64,000 nt of DNA from Oscillospiraceae bacterium (GCA_017434755.1 JAFRER010000006.1:1-64000), one strand, 5' to 3'; positions 15,458 through 24,273 are shown, numbered from the stretch's first letter. Numbers and translations are program-made. Notes: generated from the letters alone by a model not told the origin.

Positions 15458-17149
15458 ATGGCTGACAAGAAAATGATTATAGACGGCATCGAATGTCCGT
15501 TCACCAACGAACGCAACGTTCTGGAAGTCGCCCTTCACAACGGCATAGATATCCCCACCCTCTGCTATTGCGAAAACCTCTCCATCTACGGCGGATGCCG
15601 CCTGTGCCTCGTTGAAAACGAGCGCGGTGCTCTTGACGCAGCCTGCTCCATGGCTCCGAAAGACGGGCTCGTGGTTTACACCCACTCGAAGAAAGTGCTC
15701 GACAGCCGCCGCACCACCCTGCAGCTGCTGATGAGCAGCCACAGAGCGGACTGCCTCACCTGCGATATGAGCGGCAGCTGCAAACTGCAGGCCTATTGCC
15801 ACAGATACGGCGTGGATGACACCCGCTTCGAAGGCAACACCTATAAAGACGAGCCCAAGGACGAAAGCTCCAAGTGCATCGTCCGCGATCCCAGCAAGTG
15901 CATCCTCTGCGGCCTGTGTGTGCGCATGTGTGCCGAGGTTCAGAATATCGGCGCCATCGACTTTGCAAAGCGCGGCAAGAAAGCCTATGTCAGCCCCGGC
16001 TTCGGCATGAGCATGAGTGATACCTCCTGCGTCGGCTGTGGCCAGTGCGCGGCGGTCTGCCCGACCGGTGCCATTACCATTAAGAACGAGATCCCGAAGA
16101 TGTGGAAGTTCCTGCAGGACGGCAGCAAGAAAGTGGTCGTTCAGATCGCTCCTTCCGTCCGTGTCGGCCTTGCCGAGCAGTTCGGTCTGCCTGCGGATGT
16201 TCCCGTTGCCAAGAAGATCTACACCGCTCTCCGCCGTCTCGGCGCGGATGTGGTGTATGACACCAACCTTACCGCCGACCTGACCATCCTCGAAGAGGCC
16301 CAGGAGTTCCTCGCAAAGGTCAAGAACGGGGACAAGCTCCCGATGTTCACCTCCTGCTGCCCCGGCTGGATCCAGCACGTCGAGCATGCACATCCCGAGC
16401 TGATGCCGCAGGTCTCCACGGCCGGAAGCCCGATGGAGATGATGGGCGCCCTCATCCGCAAGCAGTTCAAGGACGAGGATGTTTACTCTGTGGCCATCAT
16501 GCCCTGCACCGCGAAGAAATTCGAGTGCGCGCGTCCGGAGCTTGAGAAGGACGGCCAGAGGCTTATCGATCTGGTCCTCACGTCCCAGGAGCTCGGCAGG
16601 ATGATCAAGGAAGCCGGCATCGACTTCGCCAACCTGCCTGATTCCGAGGCTGACAGTCCTCTCGGTGACTACACCGGCGCCGGCACCATCTTCGGCATCA
16701 CCGGCGGCGTTACCGAAGCCGTCATCCGTTATGTCCTCGCAGACAGCTCCGAGGGTGCTCTCCAGACCATCGCCGAGTGCGGCGTCCGCGGTCTGCAGGG
16801 AACGAAGGCCTTCGAGATCTCCGCGGGCGATCTCAAGATCCGCATCGCGGTTGTCAACGGCCTCGGCAATCTCGACAAGCTGGTCGAGAAGATGAACGCC
16901 GGCGAAGCGCAGTTCGACTTCATCGAAGTCATGGCCTGCCCGAACGGCTGCATCGGCGGCGGCGGACAGCCTCCTGCCTCCAACAAGCGCAAGGCCGAGC
17001 GTGAGCAGGGACTCTGGCGCGACGACGAAGCCTGCGAGTTTAAGATCCCGCAGGACAACCCCGCCATGAAGTATGTCTACGACGAGCTGCTCGACGGGCG
17101 CGCCCACGACCTGCTGCACATCCACTATCCCCTGTATCATCAGCACTGA
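15458..17149 (+). CDS. hydA: [FeFe] hydrogenase catalytic subunit, trimeric bifurcating (group A3) type
   Basis: A 563-residue catalytic subunit. N-terminal [2Fe-2S] domain (CYCENLSIYGGCRLC), a His-liganded [4Fe-4S] domain (about 96-116), a 2[4Fe-4S] ferredoxin (CILCGLCVRMC, CVGCGQCAAVCP), then the H-cluster domain with L1 TSCCPGW (298-304), L2 MPCTAKKFE (348-356) and L3 MACPNGCIGGGGQP (492-505). All four H-cluster cysteines are present, so it should be active. AAAGGAGG precedes the ATG at 15458, only 2 nt after hydB. With HydB and HydC it reversibly couples H2 to NAD(P) and ferredoxin. The maturation genes hydEFG are not in this window. Confidence 0.96.
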   Translation: MADKKMIIDGIECPFTNERNVLEVALHNGIDIPTLCYCENLSIYGGCRLCLVENERGALDAACSMAPKDGLVVYTHSKKVLDSRRTTLQLLMSSHRADCLTCDMSGSCKLQAYCHRYGVDDTRFEGNTYKDEPKDESSKCIVRDPSKCILCGLCVRMCAEVQNIGAIDFAKRGKKAYVSPGFGMSMSDTSCVGCGQCAAVCPTGAITIKNEIPKMWKFLQDGSKKVVVQIAPSVRVGLAEQFGLPADVPVAKKIYTALRRLGADVVYDTNLTADLTILEEAQEFLAKVKNGDKLPMFTSCCPGWIQHVEHAHPELMPQVSTAGSPMEMMGALIRKQFKDEDVYSVAIMPCTAKKFECARPELEKDGQRLIDLVLTSQELGRMIKEAGIDFANLPDSEADSPLGDYTGAGTIFGITGGVTEAVIRYVLADSSEGALQTIAECGVRGLQGTKAFEISAGDLKIRIAVVNGLGNLDKLVEKMNAGEAQFDFIEVMACPNGCIGGGGQPPASNKRKAEREQGLWRDDEACEFKIPQDNPAMKYVYDELLDGRAHDLLHIHYPLYHQH

Positions 17150-17167
17150 TTCGATCAACTGACCATA

Positions 17168-17202
17168 TGCCCGCCTTCGGTGACGACGGCGGGCAGTTTT
17201 TT
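17168..17202 (+). terminator. Hydrogenase operon terminator
   Basis: TGCCCGCC (17168-17175) pairs with GGCGGGCA (17188-17195), followed by GTTTTTT. Confidence 0.85.
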
Positions 17203-17211
17203 AAAGATGTG

Positions 17212-17240
17212 TGAAACCTTTTCACCTGTCTTTCCGTCTT
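17212..17240 (+). promoter_or_regulatory. ECF-type promoter, probably autoregulatory
   Basis: TGAAACC (17212-17218) and CGTCTT (17235-17240), 16-17 nt apart, match the TGAAAC/CGTC elements of sigma-M/W/X-type ECF promoters. It stands directly in front of an ECF sigma gene, so the sigma factor probably transcribes itself. The -35 also sits in a dyad, GTGAAA-CCT-TTTCAC (17211-17225). Confidence 0.7.
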
Positions 17241-17284
17241 AAAAGGTGAAAAGAGAACGTTCTTTTTTCAACAGAGGTAGCCAA

Positions 17285-17842
17285 TTGGAAGACTTGAACA
17301 TCATAGAGCTGTTTTTCAAACGCTCGGAGAGGGCCATCGAGGAGATCCGGCTGAAGTATGAGAAACTCGCGGCCTCGGTGATCCGCAGGATCGTGCCCGA
17401 TACCCGGGACGTTGAGGAATGTGTGAGCGACACGTGGCTGAGGATCTGGAATTCCATCCCGCCAGAGAGGCCGGAATCCCTCAAGGCCTATGTCGCGAGG
17501 ATCTCCCGCAACCTCGCGCTCGACCGCTATGACTACAACACTGCCGAGAAGCGCTCGACCATGCTGACCGAGGCTTTCGAGGAACTGGAACCGTGCCTGG
17601 CTGGAGGCGGGGACTATGTGGATGTGGAGAAGTCCGGTGAGTTCAGGATCTTCATCAATTCCTTCCTCAGGGGACTGAACGAGGAGACAAGGGCCATATT
17701 CGTGCTGCGGTACTGGTACGGTTACAGTCTCTCCGAAATCGCCTCGGAACTGGGCGTGAGCGAGCCCAAGATCAAATCCTCTCTGTTCCGTACGAGGAAC
17801 AGGCTCCTCGACGCCATGACGAAGGAAGGTGTTGCACTATGA
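17285..17842 (+). CDS. RNA polymerase sigma-70 family (ECF) factor
   Basis: A 185-residue ECF sigma factor from a TTG start at 17285 (MEDLNIIELFFKRSERAIEE). Region 2 includes DVEECVSDTWLRIWNSIPPE, and region 4 carries SEIASELGVSEPKIKSSLFRTRNRL. The TTG is preferred to an in-frame GTG at 17246 because AGAGGT lies 7 nt upstream, the family alignment starts here, and the GTG would fall at the predicted transcription start of the ECF promoter (17212-17240). It overlaps the anti-sigma gene by 4 nt (ATGA), indicating translational coupling. Confidence 0.88.
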   Translation: MEDLNIIELFFKRSERAIEEIRLKYEKLAASVIRRIVPDTRDVEECVSDTWLRIWNSIPPERPESLKAYVARISRNLALDRYDYNTAEKRSTMLTEAFEELEPCLAGGGDYVDVEKSGEFRIFINSFLRGLNEETRAIFVLRYWYGYSLSEIASELGVSEPKIKSSLFRTRNRLLDAMTKEGVAL

Positions 17843-18693
17843 ACAAAGAGCGTTTTCTTGAATTTCAGAACTCCATTGACAAGTATCTGCTGGAGGAAGC
17901 CCAGAACTATCGCAAAGAGAAAGTGAACTGGCTGCGGTATGCGGCGCTTGCCGCCTGCTTCTGTGCGGTGATCGCCGGTGTGCTCGCGTGGCATCCCTGG
18001 CGGGACCTCCGCATGGGAGCCTCCGCCCCTGCCGCAGGAGCTTATGCGAAGGAAGCGTCTTCCGCGCAGGAAGCCGAAGCGGTGTTTGATACCTTTGCTT
18101 CCTATGATGCCGCTCCGGCCGAGCCGGCAGCACCGATGTACGGCATCGCAGAGATGCCTCTGCCGGAACCCGCAGAAGCGGAAGAATCTTCCGGGAGCGG
18201 CGACACGGGGATGACATTCGGCGCTGTCCAGGAAAGTGCTGGGGACAATGAAAACAGCAGCGGAACGGCCCTAATCCCGAACCCTGTACAGGAGTGCACG
18301 CTCGCGGATCTGGAAGCGATGGGATACGGGATCTTTCTTCCCGACGGCGCCGAGCCCGCGTTCATCGCCCGCATCGGGGAAATGGCGGAGGTGAAGTTCC
18401 TGCACGGAGGCTGCGAATACCTGCTCCGGGCGCTGAAAACATCGCAGAGCGAGGATATTTCCGGGGTGTATGACACGGTAAGAAAAGCAATGAACTGGAG
18501 CGATGGTACAGCAGATTATGAGATCCGTGAAGGCCGCGAGGGGATCGTTTTCAGCTGGTATTCAGCAGACGATGGAGTACAGTGGTGTCTGTGGAGCCGC
18601 GACTGCGGACCGGAGACGCTTATGAAGACGGCCGGAGAGATCCGCGGAGCGGAGATCCCGGTTCCGACGGAAGACATGGAGGACAGCAAATGA
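17839..18693 (+). CDS. Membrane anti-sigma-like protein
   Basis: A 284-residue protein: about 34 cytoplasmic residues, one transmembrane helix (LRYAALAACFCAVIAGVLAW, about 34-53), an Ala/Pro/Glu/Ser-rich low-complexity linker (about 60-150), and a C-terminal globular extracytoplasmic domain (about 155-284). The stop of the sigma gene is inside its start codon. The arrangement fits an anti-sigma factor that sequesters the ECF protein and senses outside the cell. No known anti-sigma zinc finger is visible, so the role rests on context and topology. Confidence 0.7.
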   Translation: MNKERFLEFQNSIDKYLLEEAQNYRKEKVNWLRYAALAACFCAVIAGVLAWHPWRDLRMGASAPAAGAYAKEASSAQEAEAVFDTFASYDAAPAEPAAPMYGIAEMPLPEPAEAEESSGSGDTGMTFGAVQESAGDNENSSGTALIPNPVQECTLADLEAMGYGIFLPDGAEPAFIARIGEMAEVKFLHGGCEYLLRALKTSQSEDISGVYDTVRKAMNWSDGTADYEIREGREGIVFSWYSADDGVQWCLWSRDCGPETLMKTAGEIRGAEIPVPTEDMEDSK

Positions 18694-18842
18694 GAAAGTG
18701 GATCATGATCTGGATCGACGAGGTGAGGAAGATCGCTTCCTTCCACGCGGTGGAGGGCTTTATTCCGCATCCTCTGTTCGACAAAGCGGAATTCCTGAGT
18801 TTTATTGATTCCCTGTGTGAGAAGAATTACTGTTTTCAGTAA
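18690..18842 (+). CDS. Small 50-residue protein, third gene of the sigma operon
   Basis: A 50-residue protein starting MRKWIMIWIDEVRKIASFHA and ending KNYCFQ. Its ATG overlaps the anti-sigma stop (ATGA), and GGAGG lies 8 nt upstream, so it is almost certainly translated by coupling. It has no signal peptide or transmembrane helix and looks like a small globular alpha/beta protein (WIDE...SFHAVEGF...FIDSLCEKNY). I do not recognise a family. Its conserved position suggests a part in the sigma/anti-sigma circuit, for example modulating release. A strong terminator follows. Confidence 0.65.
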   Translation: MRKWIMIWIDEVRKIASFHAVEGFIPHPLFDKAEFLSFIDSLCEKNYCFQ

Positions 18843-18850
18843 GAAGATGA

Positions 18851-18895
18851 AGAGCGGCGGCAGGCATCGTATGCGGTGCCTGCCGCCTCTTTTTA
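18851..18895 (+). terminator. Intrinsic terminator of the sigma operon
   Basis: AGCGGCGGCAGGCATCG pairs with CGGTGCCTGCCGCC around a short loop, followed by TCTTTTTATTT. Confidence 0.85.
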
Positions 18896-18901
18896 TTTAT
18901 A

Positions 18902-18930
18902 TTGTACAGAAAGAGAAAGAGTGATACTAT
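18902..18930 (+). promoter_or_regulatory. Promoter of the GH2 gene
   Basis: TTGTAC (18902-18907), 17-nt spacer, TACTAT (18925-18930), 30 nt before the start codon. Confidence 0.6.
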
Positions 18931-18960
18931 TTAAGTATCAACGATCGAAAGGAAACCGCC

Positions 18961-21297
18961 ATGATCTCTTTGAATAACGGATGGACCTTTACCTATAAAT
19001 GGTCGGAGGCGTTCCTGAACGGGGAAGAGGAGGGCGAAGAGGTTCGCCTTCCGCACACCGTGCGGGAGGTCCCGCTTCACTACGCCTCTCCCGCATATTA
19101 CGAGACTGTTTCGGGCTACCGCAGAAAGCTCGATATCCTGCCGGAGTACGAGGGGAAGAGACTGTTCCTGCGCTTTGACGGCGCGGCTCACATCGCGACC
19201 GTATATATAAACGGGAAACAGATCTGTGAGCACCGCTGCGGCTACACCGCCTTCGAGACGGAGATAACGGACCATGTGGACTATGAAGGCGAGAACTTCG
19301 TCGCCGTAAAGCTCGACAGCACCGAGAACCCCGAGATCCCGCCCTTCGGGTTCGTCATCGACTATCTCACCTACGGCGGCCTGTACCGGGAGGCGTGGCT
19401 CGACATCAGGCCGAAGACCTTTATCTCCGATGTTTTCGTGTATACGCCTGAGCTCGACCGGCTCAGGGCGAAGATCACCCTGAAGGGGGAGACCAGAGGA
19501 TACACGGCCCGCAGCCGCGTGCTGGACGGAGAGGAGTGTATCGCCTCAGCGACAGGCTGGGACATCGATCTCCGCGTTCCGGAAGCGAAGCCCTGGAGCC
19601 CCGCCGATCCGAAGCTCTATGTATTCAGGGCCGAGATGCTCGACAGCGACGGAGCAGTCGTGTATACCAGAGAGGTCACCATCGGCTTCCGTACCGCGGA
19701 GTTCCGTGCCGACGGCTTCTATCTGAACGGAGAGAAGTTCTTTTTGCGCGGGCTCAACCGCCACCAGAGCTGGCCGTATATCGGGTACGCCGCTCCGGAG
19801 CAGCTCCAGCGTGAGGACGCGAGGATCCTGAAAAACGAGCTCAAATGCACTGCCGTCCGCACCTCGCACTATCCCCAGAGCCATTTCTTCATCGACGAGT
19901 GCGACAGGCTCGGTCTGCTTGTGTTCACCGAGATCCCCGGCTGGCAGCACATAGGAGAGGGCGCATGGAAGGATCAGACCGTGGAGAACACCCGCGAGAT
20001 GGTGCTGCAGTACAGGAACCACCCCTCGATCATCCTCTGGGGCGTGCGGATCAATGAGAGCCAGGACGACGACGGGCTCTACAAGAAGACCAACTTCACC
20101 GCCCATGAGCTCGACCCCTCGCGGGCGACTTCCGGTGTGCGGTATCTGGAGAAGAGCAGCCTGCTGGAGGACGTTTATGCCTTCAACGACTTCTCCTATG
20201 ACGGCACCGGGAACGGAGCAAAGAAGAAATCCGACGTGACCCCGGATCCGCAGAAGGCCTTCCTCATCTCGGAGAACAACGGCCATATGTTCCCGACCAA
20301 GCCCTTCGACAACAGCGACAGGCGGCAGGAGCACGCCCTCCGGCATGCGAAGGTGCAGAACGCCGCGGCTGCCTCCGGAGAGCACGCCGGCTGTTTCGGC
20401 TGGTGTATGTTCGACTACCCCACCCACAAGGACTTCGGCTCGGGCGACAGAGTCTGCTACCACGGCGTGCTGGACGCGTTCCGCAACCCGAAGCCCGCCT
20501 CATGGCTGTTCTCCTCACAGGCCGACGATGAGCCTTTCCTCGAGGTGAGCTCTTCCATGGACATAGGAGACTACAATGCCGGCAAAATGACGCCTCCGCC
20601 GTATATCTTCACCAACGCCGACGAGACCGACTTCTTCAAGAACGGATACTTTGTGAAGACCTGTAAAGGCTCGGAATTCGCGGCCCTGCCGCACGGCCCC
20701 GTCGTGTGCGACGATCTGCTGGGCGACCTGCTCATGACCGAAGAGGGCTTCCCGAAACTGAAAGCGGCGAGAGTCTATGACTGCCTCAAGCTGATCGAGA
20801 AGCGAGGCGTTTCGAACATCCCTCCGACCGGGAAGCTGAAGATCGGCGCAGTCATGGCGCGCTACGGGATCTCCTACACGGAGCTTTCGAGGCTATACGG
20901 CAAATACGTGAGCAACTGGGGCGGCGAAGCGACCGAGTGGAAGTTCGTCGCGAAGAAGGGCGGCGTCCCCGTGGCGGAAAAGGTGATCAGGCCCTGTGAA
21001 AAGCTGCATCTGGACGTTCGTACGGAACGGACGGAGCTTTGCGAGGGCGATACGTATGACATGGCCGCCGTGCGGATCCGCATCCTCGACGAGTGCGGCT
21101 CGGTCGCGCCCTACGCGCAGCTTCCGGTGTTCCTCGAAGTGGAAGGCGCAGCAGAGCTCGTCGGTCCGGATGTGGTCACGGCCGAGGGCGGCATGTGCGG
21201 CTGCTATCTGCGCACCGTCGGCGAAGCGGGTGAAGCGAAACTTAACGTCTGCACAGACCAGACCGATCCCGTGGAGATTTGCTTTATGATCAGCTGA
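18961..21297 (+). CDS. Glycoside hydrolase family 2 protein (beta-galactosidase/beta-glucuronidase-like)
   Basis: A 778-residue GH2 enzyme without a signal peptide, so cytoplasmic. Order: sugar-binding jelly roll (about 1-150), immunoglobulin-like domain (about 155-245), TIM barrel (about 246-520) and a C-terminal Ig-like region (about 670-778). The barrel shows FFLRGLNRHQSWP, the acid/base Glu at about 366 in WGVRINES (the usual N-E pair) and a likely nucleophile Glu at about 438 in LISENNGH. The family cleaves beta-galactosides, glucuronides or mannosides; no residue pattern here decides which. CGAAAGGA precedes the ATG, and promoter and terminator frame it as a single gene. Confidence 0.9.
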   Translation: MISLNNGWTFTYKWSEAFLNGEEEGEEVRLPHTVREVPLHYASPAYYETVSGYRRKLDILPEYEGKRLFLRFDGAAHIATVYINGKQICEHRCGYTAFETEITDHVDYEGENFVAVKLDSTENPEIPPFGFVIDYLTYGGLYREAWLDIRPKTFISDVFVYTPELDRLRAKITLKGETRGYTARSRVLDGEECIASATGWDIDLRVPEAKPWSPADPKLYVFRAEMLDSDGAVVYTREVTIGFRTAEFRADGFYLNGEKFFLRGLNRHQSWPYIGYAAPEQLQREDARILKNELKCTAVRTSHYPQSHFFIDECDRLGLLVFTEIPGWQHIGEGAWKDQTVENTREMVLQYRNHPSIILWGVRINESQDDDGLYKKTNFTAHELDPSRATSGVRYLEKSSLLEDVYAFNDFSYDGTGNGAKKKSDVTPDPQKAFLISENNGHMFPTKPFDNSDRRQEHALRHAKVQNAAAASGEHAGCFGWCMFDYPTHKDFGSGDRVCYHGVLDAFRNPKPASWLFSSQADDEPFLEVSSSMDIGDYNAGKMTPPPYIFTNADETDFFKNGYFVKTCKGSEFAALPHGPVVCDDLLGDLLMTEEGFPKLKAARVYDCLKLIEKRGVSNIPPTGKLKIGAVMARYGISYTELSRLYGKYVSNWGGEATEWKFVAKKGGVPVAEKVIRPCEKLHLDVRTERTELCEGDTYDMAAVRIRILDECGSVAPYAQLPVFLEVEGAAELVGPDVVTAEGGMCGCYLRTVGEAGEAKLNVCTDQTDPVEICFMIS

Positions 21298-21337
21298 AAT
21301 ATGGAAACCATATTATGTTAACAAATAAGTGTATAAT

Positions 21338-21363
21338 AACACCCCGCCGGCAGGCGGGGTGTT
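21338..21363. terminator. Terminator between convergent GH2 and acpP genes
   Basis: AACACCCCGCC pairs with GGCGGGGTGTT around GGCA. It sits between two convergent stops. Confidence 0.8.
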
Positions 21364-21374
21364 TGCTTCTGATG

Positions 21375-21602
21375 TCAGCCTATGACCTTTTCGAGATACT
21401 CCGTGATCTTTCCGACGGTGACAAGCTCGTTCGCGACATCATCCGGAATGGTGATCCCATATTCGTCCTCAAGGGACATGACGAGTTCCACCGCGTCGAG
21501 GGAATCGGCGCCGAGGTCATCGTAGATGTTGGTCTCGGGGGTTATGGTATCGGGATCGATCTCAAACTGTTCCGCTAAGACTTTCTGAACTTTTTCAAAC
21601 AT
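21375..21602 (-). CDS. acpP: Acyl carrier protein
   Basis: A 75-residue acyl carrier protein of normal length. DDLGADSLDAVELVMSLEDE contains the DSL serine that receives 4'-phosphopantetheine, and the flanking helices are strongly acidic. It carries acyl intermediates in fatty-acid synthesis. It is the last gene of the rpmH-rnpA-yidD-yidC-jag block, 34 nt after jag, with AAGGAG before the ATG. Its place here rather than in a fab cluster is unusual. Confidence 0.96.
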   Translation of the reverse strand: MFEKVQKVLAEQFEIDPDTITPETNIYDDLGADSLDAVELVMSLEDEYGITIPDDVANELVTVGKITEYLEKVIG

Positions 21603-21636
21603 CTGCTTATTCTCCTTGTCCGAAATATTTTTCAGG

Positions 21637-22530
21637 TCATGCCCATTCGCGGCTCTGAGGCTTGTTGGACGCGGTCTCAGGCTTTACGTATGAAACGACG
21701 ACACGGCGGTTGGGCTCCTCACCGGTCGATGCCGTGGTGACACCTTCGTAGTTCTGGAGCGCCGAATGGATCACGTGGCGCTCATAGGAGTTCATAGGCT
21801 CAAGCGCCATGCTCCTCTTGTATTTGATGGCCTTCTCCGCCATCTTCTCCGCCAGCTTCACGAGACTCTCCTCGCGTTTGCTGCGGTAGCCCTCTGCATC
21901 CACGTTGATGTGGAGGCGCTTGTCACAGCCGCGGTTGACGGCGTAGTTTGTGAGGTGCTGGATGGCGTCGAGCGTCTCGCCTCGTCTGCCGATAACGGCT
22001 CCCATGCTCTTTCCGGAGAGCTTTACGTCGATCCCGTCCGCGTCTGCGCGGGGAGTGATCTCGATATCGGCTTTGACGCCCATCTTTTCAAGCAGTCCGT
22101 CAAGGAAGGAACGGATGGCCGCATATTCTGCCGGCTCGTTCGGATCCGCGGGCTTTGCGGGAGCGGGGTGTTCCGCTTTGGGAGCGGGCTTGTTCACAGG
22201 CTGTTTCTGGACCGGCTTCTGGTCCGCCTTTTTTTCGGCGGGCTTCTGCTCGGGTTTCTTTTCCTGCTTCTTTTCAACGGGCTTTTCTTTCGCAGGCTCA
22301 GGTCTCGTTTCCTTCTTAGGTTCCGGCTTTACTTCCTTCACCGGCTCGGGATCGGGGACCTCATAGGTGACTTTTACGACTGCGTTGCACGCGCCGATGC
22401 CGAGGAAACCCGACTTCGAGCGGGTAAGTATCTCAACGGACACATCGTCGCGGTCGAGGCCCAGCTCTGCGAGAGCGAGGCTGATGGCCTCATCCTCGGT
22501 GCGGGCGCTTTTTTCCAAAGATTTTATCAT
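21637..22530 (-). CDS. khpB: Jag/KhpB RNA-binding protein
   Basis: A 297-residue single-stranded nucleic-acid-binding protein. Order: Jag-N domain (residues 1-55, TEDEAISLALAELGLDRDDV), a long Pro/Lys/Glu-rich linker (about 60-135), a KH domain with GRRGETLDAIQHLTNY (about 175-235), and an R3H domain ending near 290 (MNSYERHVIHSALQ). KhpB pairs with KhpA in Gram-positives and affects cell-wall and division control through RNA. Its start overlaps the yidC stop by 4 nt. Confidence 0.94.
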   Translation of the reverse strand: MIKSLEKSARTEDEAISLALAELGLDRDDVSVEILTRSKSGFLGIGACNAVVKVTYEVPDPEPVKEVKPEPKKETRPEPAKEKPVEKKQEKKPEQKPAEKKADQKPVQKQPVNKPAPKAEHPAPAKPADPNEPAEYAAIRSFLDGLLEKMGVKADIEITPRADADGIDVKLSGKSMGAVIGRRGETLDAIQHLTNYAVNRGCDKRLHINVDAEGYRSKREESLVKLAEKMAEKAIKYKRSMALEPMNSYERHVIHSALQNYEGVTTASTGEEPNRRVVVSYVKPETASNKPQSREWA

Positions 22531-23996
22531 TCTGTTCCGTTCTCCTCTGCAGAGGCCTTGTCTGCTGCGTCCTCAGACGGCTCATCTTCCGCGGCCTCTT
22601 CGTCATCGCCCTCACCCAGATCTACCGAGAGATCGACATCGAGATAGTCGTCGGAAACTTCGCTTTCTTCCGCGAGGTCTTCCACATCTTCTAAAGCCTC
22701 GGAGACGGTTTCAGCCGCCGTGACGAGCACATCGTCTTCGATGCTCTCATCGATCGGCGCAACGCCTTCGGAAGCCTCCGCGGCGGCCAGAGTGGCAGCC
22801 TCGGCATTCTCGGGGTTGGTGTAGCGGTCCGGCACATAGGCGCGGCCGCGGGCGTATCTGCGGTTGCCCACCTGAGAGGCGGGGATCTCGTTATCGGCTA
22901 TGCCGAGGCGTTTGCGTCTGGCTTCACGTTCGGCCTTCTCAAGCGCGGCCTTGCGCTCATCGCTCTTCTGCTTCTCGGCTGCCTGCATCTTTTTCTTGCT
23001 GGTGTTGACGTTCTTTTCGGTCTTGCCCTCCGCGCGGAGCCTTTCGGTCTCAAGGCGCTTTTCCTCGAGTTCCTTCTCTCTCTCGCTGCGGGCCGCTTCT
23101 CTTGCGGCGTCTTCTTCATCGAGCTTTTTCTTATAGATCTTCGTGAGGATATAATCGCGGGCCATGCCGAAAACGCTGTTGAAAATCCAGTAGATGCCCA
23201 TGGCGGCGGGCATGATGAAGCAGATCCATATGGACATGATCGGCATCATGAGGTTCATGCTCTGCGCGGTGGCGTTGGCCTGTGCGTTGCCGGCGGGCTG
23301 CGGGTTCATCTTCTGGCTGACCTTCATCGTGAGCCAGGAGAGGGCCGCAGAAACGAGCGGGATGAGCACGAGGCCGATGACGGCCCAGCTGATCGGGGTT
23401 TCACCGGATAAAATCCCTTTGACCTGATCCCAGGGACGCTCACCGAGATTGAGCCCGAGGAAGTTGAAGTTTATGCGGATAAGGCCTTGAATCTCGGAAA
23501 GGGCATCCTTCAGCGTGTCCCAGTTCTTGGTGACAAGGTCGGTCATCTTGATCTCGGCGTAGGCGTCCGCTTTTGCGGGGATGGTGTACAGGCCTGCGGA
23601 GACGAGGGTATCCCGAATCCTGTCGATACTTTCGGTTGCAAGGAACATCATTCTGCTCAGCGGCTGACGGATTACACTGTACAGCGCAATCAGGATGGGG
23701 AAGGGGATGAGAGTCCAGATGCAGCCGGACATCGGGTTGACGCCCTCTTCCCGGTAGAGCTTCTGGGTCTCTTCGTTAAGTTTCTGCTGATTGCCTTCGT
23801 GCTTCTTCTGAAGCTCCTGCAGCTTGGGCTGCAGACGCGTGGTGCGCATCATGCTCTTCTTGCTCTTTGCCATGAACGGACTGAGAATCAGGTTCACCGC
23901 CAGAGCGAAGAGGATCAGGGACAGACCATAGCTGCCCGTACTCGTGTAGAGCCAGCGCATCAGCCATGCGAAGGGTCTGGTAATTGCTGCCCACAT
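22527..23996 (-). CDS. yidC: Membrane protein insertase YidC/Oxa1
   Basis: A 489-residue YidC of the Gram-positive type, without the large periplasmic domain of proteobacterial YidC. Five or so transmembrane helices (first near residues 22-43) and the cytoplasmic coiled-coil hairpin (QPKLQELQKKHEGNQQKLNE) lie in the first 285 residues. No lipobox is present at the N-terminus. Unusually, about 200 residues follow the last helix: a Lys/Glu/Arg-rich coiled-coil segment and then a very acidic Asp/Glu/Ala tail. It inserts proteins into the membrane alone or with SecYEG. Confidence 0.95.
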   Translation of the reverse strand: MWAAITRPFAWLMRWLYTSTGSYGLSLILFALAVNLILSPFMAKSKKSMMRTTRLQPKLQELQKKHEGNQQKLNEETQKLYREEGVNPMSGCIWTLIPFPILIALYSVIRQPLSRMMFLATESIDRIRDTLVSAGLYTIPAKADAYAEIKMTDLVTKNWDTLKDALSEIQGLIRINFNFLGLNLGERPWDQVKGILSGETPISWAVIGLVLIPLVSAALSWLTMKVSQKMNPQPAGNAQANATAQSMNLMMPIMSIWICFIMPAAMGIYWIFNSVFGMARDYILTKIYKKKLDEEDAAREAARSEREKELEEKRLETERLRAEGKTEKNVNTSKKKMQAAEKQKSDERKAALEKAEREARRKRLGIADNEIPASQVGNRRYARGRAYVPDRYTNPENAEAATLAAAEASEGVAPIDESIEDDVLVTAAETVSEALEDVEDLAEESEVSDDYLDVDLSVDLGEGDDEEAAEDEPSEDAADKASAEENGTE

Positions 23997-24054
23997 AGTT
24001 TTCTCCTTAAAATAGTAGATACACGGTCCTCAGCGGACCGGATGCCGTCATCCT

Positions 24055-24273
24055 TCAGGGAACAGGGTCGTAGAAGGGGTAGTCCTTCCGGTGGAAGGGA
24101 TGACAGCGGCATATGCGCTTCAGGGCCAGCCAGCCGCCCTTGAGGGCGCCGTACTTTGTGATGGCCTCTATCGCATACTGGGAACAGGTGGGTATGAAGC
24201 GGCAGCTCGGAGGAAACGCGGGAGATATGTGCTTTTGATAGAACCGTATGGCGAGGATCATCAGCTTTTTCAT
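24055..24273 (-). CDS. yidD: YidD, membrane protein insertion efficiency factor
   Basis: A 72-residue YidD. The conserved core is [20 protein letters not shown], followed by [13 protein letters not shown], and it ends [15 protein letters not shown]. It is a small amphipathic membrane-bound protein that helps YidC-dependent insertion. Its start codon overlaps the rnpA stop by 4 nt, the arrangement seen in most bacteria. Confidence 0.96.
   Translation of the reverse strand: MKKLMILAIRFYQKHISPAFPPSCRFIPTCSQYAIEAITKYGALKGGWLALKRICRCHPFHRKDYPFYDPVP

Noticed and set aside
13062..17158. Very long open frames (over 600 codons) antisense to hydC-hydB-hydA
   Set aside because: They mirror the C-ending codon bias of the real genes, have no ribosome sites and no recognisable domains. 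The same holds for long antisense frames at 4324-5541, 25170-26177, 47830-49299, 54835-56232 and 62181-63536.
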